DNA of 5,628 bases. Origin: Candidatus Shapirobacteria bacterium UBA4062 (GTDB taxonomy: Bacteria; Patescibacteriota; Microgenomatia; UBA12405). Position numbers and translations under genes: made by a program. The first letter of the stretch is position 1. Each line of letters opens with the position of its first letter. The stretch covers positions 21,195 to 26,822 of the forward strand of contig DFZG01000017.1 of assembly GCA_002382075.1 (NCBI GenBank), written 5' to 3'. Below are positions 4,570 to 5,628 of the stretch, in pieces. The notes beneath the pieces are model-generated. The model had not been told where the DNA came from and made no database searches. It was given only the letters and a program-made list of their open reading frames with translations.

Positions 4570-5628
4570 TTTTTTTATGAGTTGTTACTATTATACCGAC
4601 AAAACAGAGGATAATGATAGTCAGGGAGAGAAGAGTGATTAGGTAAAGAAAATAAGGTGGATATTTTTGATTGATAATTATTGGTTGAGTCAGATTGTTA
4701 TATTGAATTTCGAATTTAATTTTTTGATTTTGAGGGAGAAAAATTTGGGGAATAGGAATTTGGGATATTTTAATTTCTTGGTAACTATACGGAGGAATTT
4801 GGGAGATTGTTTGATCTAGGGAGATTTGAGAACTGGTGATTTGGATGTTGTCCAAAGAATGAGGATTAAGATTGAAAACCTTTAGTTTTGAGGAATGAAA
4901 CGGATGGTCATTGACGAATTTGATGGTTGGGGGTTGATATTCATATTCAAGTTCGGTTTTGGCAAAATCGACGACAACTGTTTTGATATGTTGATTGTTT
5001 TTGTAAGAGCCAGGAGGCGAGGGATACTGACTGTCGAGGCCATGAATGACAAAAGTGAGATGGTTTAGATCGAGATCATTAAAATAATCGATACCGTTGG
5101 TGGTTTTTTCCCAAGTGGGGTCGATGGATTTCCAAGACTCTGTTGCAAAATCATAGTATTGGGGCCAGGCGTGAAGAATATCGGTATCGACGTTGATGGG
5201 TTTAAGCTTGGTATTGTTGGTGTAAGCGTAACCCTCGATTTCTCTGGCAGGAATACCTTTGGCGCGGGCTAGGGTAACAAATAAATCAGTAAATTCGGTG
5301 CAAACAGCATTGGTCGGGTTTTGGAGGGCGATAAGGGCGCCTTGGCGAGTAGCGCTGGAAAAATTATCGTAATCATAGGACAAAGTGTTGATGACGTAGT
5401 CGTATATTTGTTTGGGAGTGTTAAGGTTTTGGGAGATTTTTTGAATAAGAGAATCGGTGACCGGCCAGTAAGTTTGGCTTTTGGTAAAAAGCTCAGGCTG
5501 GATAGTTTCCGGTTTTGAGGACTGAGGAAATATTTTTGCCTGACCGAAGGCAAAAACTTTAATGGTTTGATTGGCAGGAATCAGATATTGAGCCAACCAG
5601 TTGCCGTCTTGGTCAAGGTGGATATTTT
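4550..5628 (-). CDS. Membrane-anchored transglutaminase-like protein (5' partial)
   Basis: Transglutaminase-like domains are papain-fold cysteine proteins acting as proteases, amidases or cross-linkers. The frame stays open past the TTG at 5596 to the window edge (NIHLDQDGNWLAQY), so the real start and probable signal peptide lie upstream; residues count from that TTG. The core spans about 60-165: IYDYVINTLSYDYD (64-77), then Cys99 in NAVCTEFTDLFVTLARAKGIPAREIEGYAY, His142 in ILHAWPQYYD, and Asp159 in SWKSIDPTW. That is a complete catalytic triad with the family's usual contexts. A beta-rich, Gln/Asn/Ile-rich region (about 205-310) follows, then one membrane helix (about 314-337) and a basic tail (HKKNDQKN). 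This predicts a catalytic domain outside the cell held by a C-terminal anchor. It is the first gene of the minus-strand operon in view and overlaps the next by 20 bases. The substrate is unknown; cell-wall peptides or envelope proteins are likely candidates. Confidence 0.92.
   Translation of the reverse strand, partial: NIHLDQDGNWLAQYLIPANQTIKVFAFGQAKIFPQSSKPETIQPELFTKSQTYWPVTDSLIQKISQNLNTPKQIYDYVINTLSYDYDNFSSATRQGALIALQNPTNAVCTEFTDLFVTLARAKGIPAREIEGYAYTNNTKLKPINVDTDILHAWPQYYDFATESWKSIDPTWEKTTNGIDYFNDLDLNHLTFVIHGLDSQYPSPPGSYKNNQHIKTVVVDFAKTELEYEYQPPTIKFVNDHPFHSSKLKVFNLNPHSLDNIQITSSQISLDQTISQIPPYSYQEIKISQIPIPQIFLPQNQKIKFEIQYNNLTQPIIINQKYPPYFLYLITLLSLTIIILCFVGIIVTTHKKNDQKNI

Larger units (their letters stand above)
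2402..5628 (-). other. Five-gene envelope/secretion operon (5' end outside window)
   Basis: Transglutaminase, holin-like protein, secG, solute-binding protein and small membrane protein all run on the minus strand. Junctions are a 20-base overlap, a 4-base overlap, a 3-base gap and a 3-base gap, leaving no room for internal promoters outside coding sequence. Its promoter must lie beyond base 5628. No hairpin terminator is visible after the last stop; transcription would run into the 3' end of the convergent ligase gene. Confidence 0.85.

Noticed and set aside
4755..4804. 11-base direct repeat (ggaatttggga at 4755 and 4794)
   Set aside because: It encodes two occurrences of the same short peptide (SQIP) within the transglutaminase C-terminal region. 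Only two copies exist, so it is not an array.
5321..5518. 65-residue plus-strand open frame
   Set aside because: It is antisense to the transglutaminase core, including sequence just upstream of the catalytic Cys codon, and has no family resemblance.
5269..5553. 94-residue minus-strand open frame
   Set aside because: It lies wholly within the transglutaminase gene in another frame, has low-complexity Ser/Pro/Leu/Lys content and no recognisable domain. It is a shadow of the real gene.
5594..5596. TTG as the start of the transglutaminase gene
   Set aside because: Upstream codons stay open to the window edge and read a natural continuation (DGNWLAQY); an exported protein would also need a signal peptide not found after this TTG.

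Overview
The window is AT-rich, tightly packed bacterial chromosome with seven genes: two on the plus strand (1-2395) and five on the minus strand (2402-5628). The two blocks converge with only 6 bases between their stop codons. Both outer genes run off the window: the glycosidase lacks its 5' end at base 1, and the transglutaminase lacks its 5' end at base 5628. There is no RNA gene, IS element, CRISPR array or gene-free stretch over 55 bases. The gene types, short spacers, lack of Shine-Dalgarno sequences and AT-richness suggest a Candidate Phyla Radiation (Patescibacteria) bacterium, probably of the Microgenomates type. This is an inference from style and protein resemblance, not a database match.

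Plus-strand block. The first gene encodes the C-terminal half of one GH130 five-bladed beta-propeller domain fused to a second, complete GH130 domain. It is therefore a tandem GH130 protein, of the family that cleaves mannosides by phosphorolysis or hydrolysis. After 55 bases comes an ATP-grasp protein of the D-Ala-D-Ala ligase fold. It keeps the ATP and most metal-binding motifs but differs at the places that contact the D-alanines in the well-studied enzymes.

Minus-strand block, in transcription order. A membrane-anchored transglutaminase-like protein (Cys-His-Asp triad visible), a four-helix YvlD/phage-holin-IV-like membrane protein, SecG, a membrane-anchored family 5 (oligopeptide/dipeptide type) solute-binding protein, and a 68-residue single-pass protein with a Pro/Thr tail. 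The junctions are a 20-base overlap, a 4-base ATGA overlap and two 3-base gaps, so this is almost certainly one operon. Every product is a membrane protein or predicted to face the cell exterior, so the block reads as an envelope/secretion cluster built around secG. No ABC permease or ATPase for the binding protein is in view.

No wholly new system is evident. The points most worth a second look are the tandem GH130 with a changed phosphate-site residue in its first domain, the ligase with a remodelled substrate pocket, the orphan anchored binding protein in a secG operon, and three consecutive genes (secG, binding protein, small protein) lying in one reading frame separated only by single stop codons.
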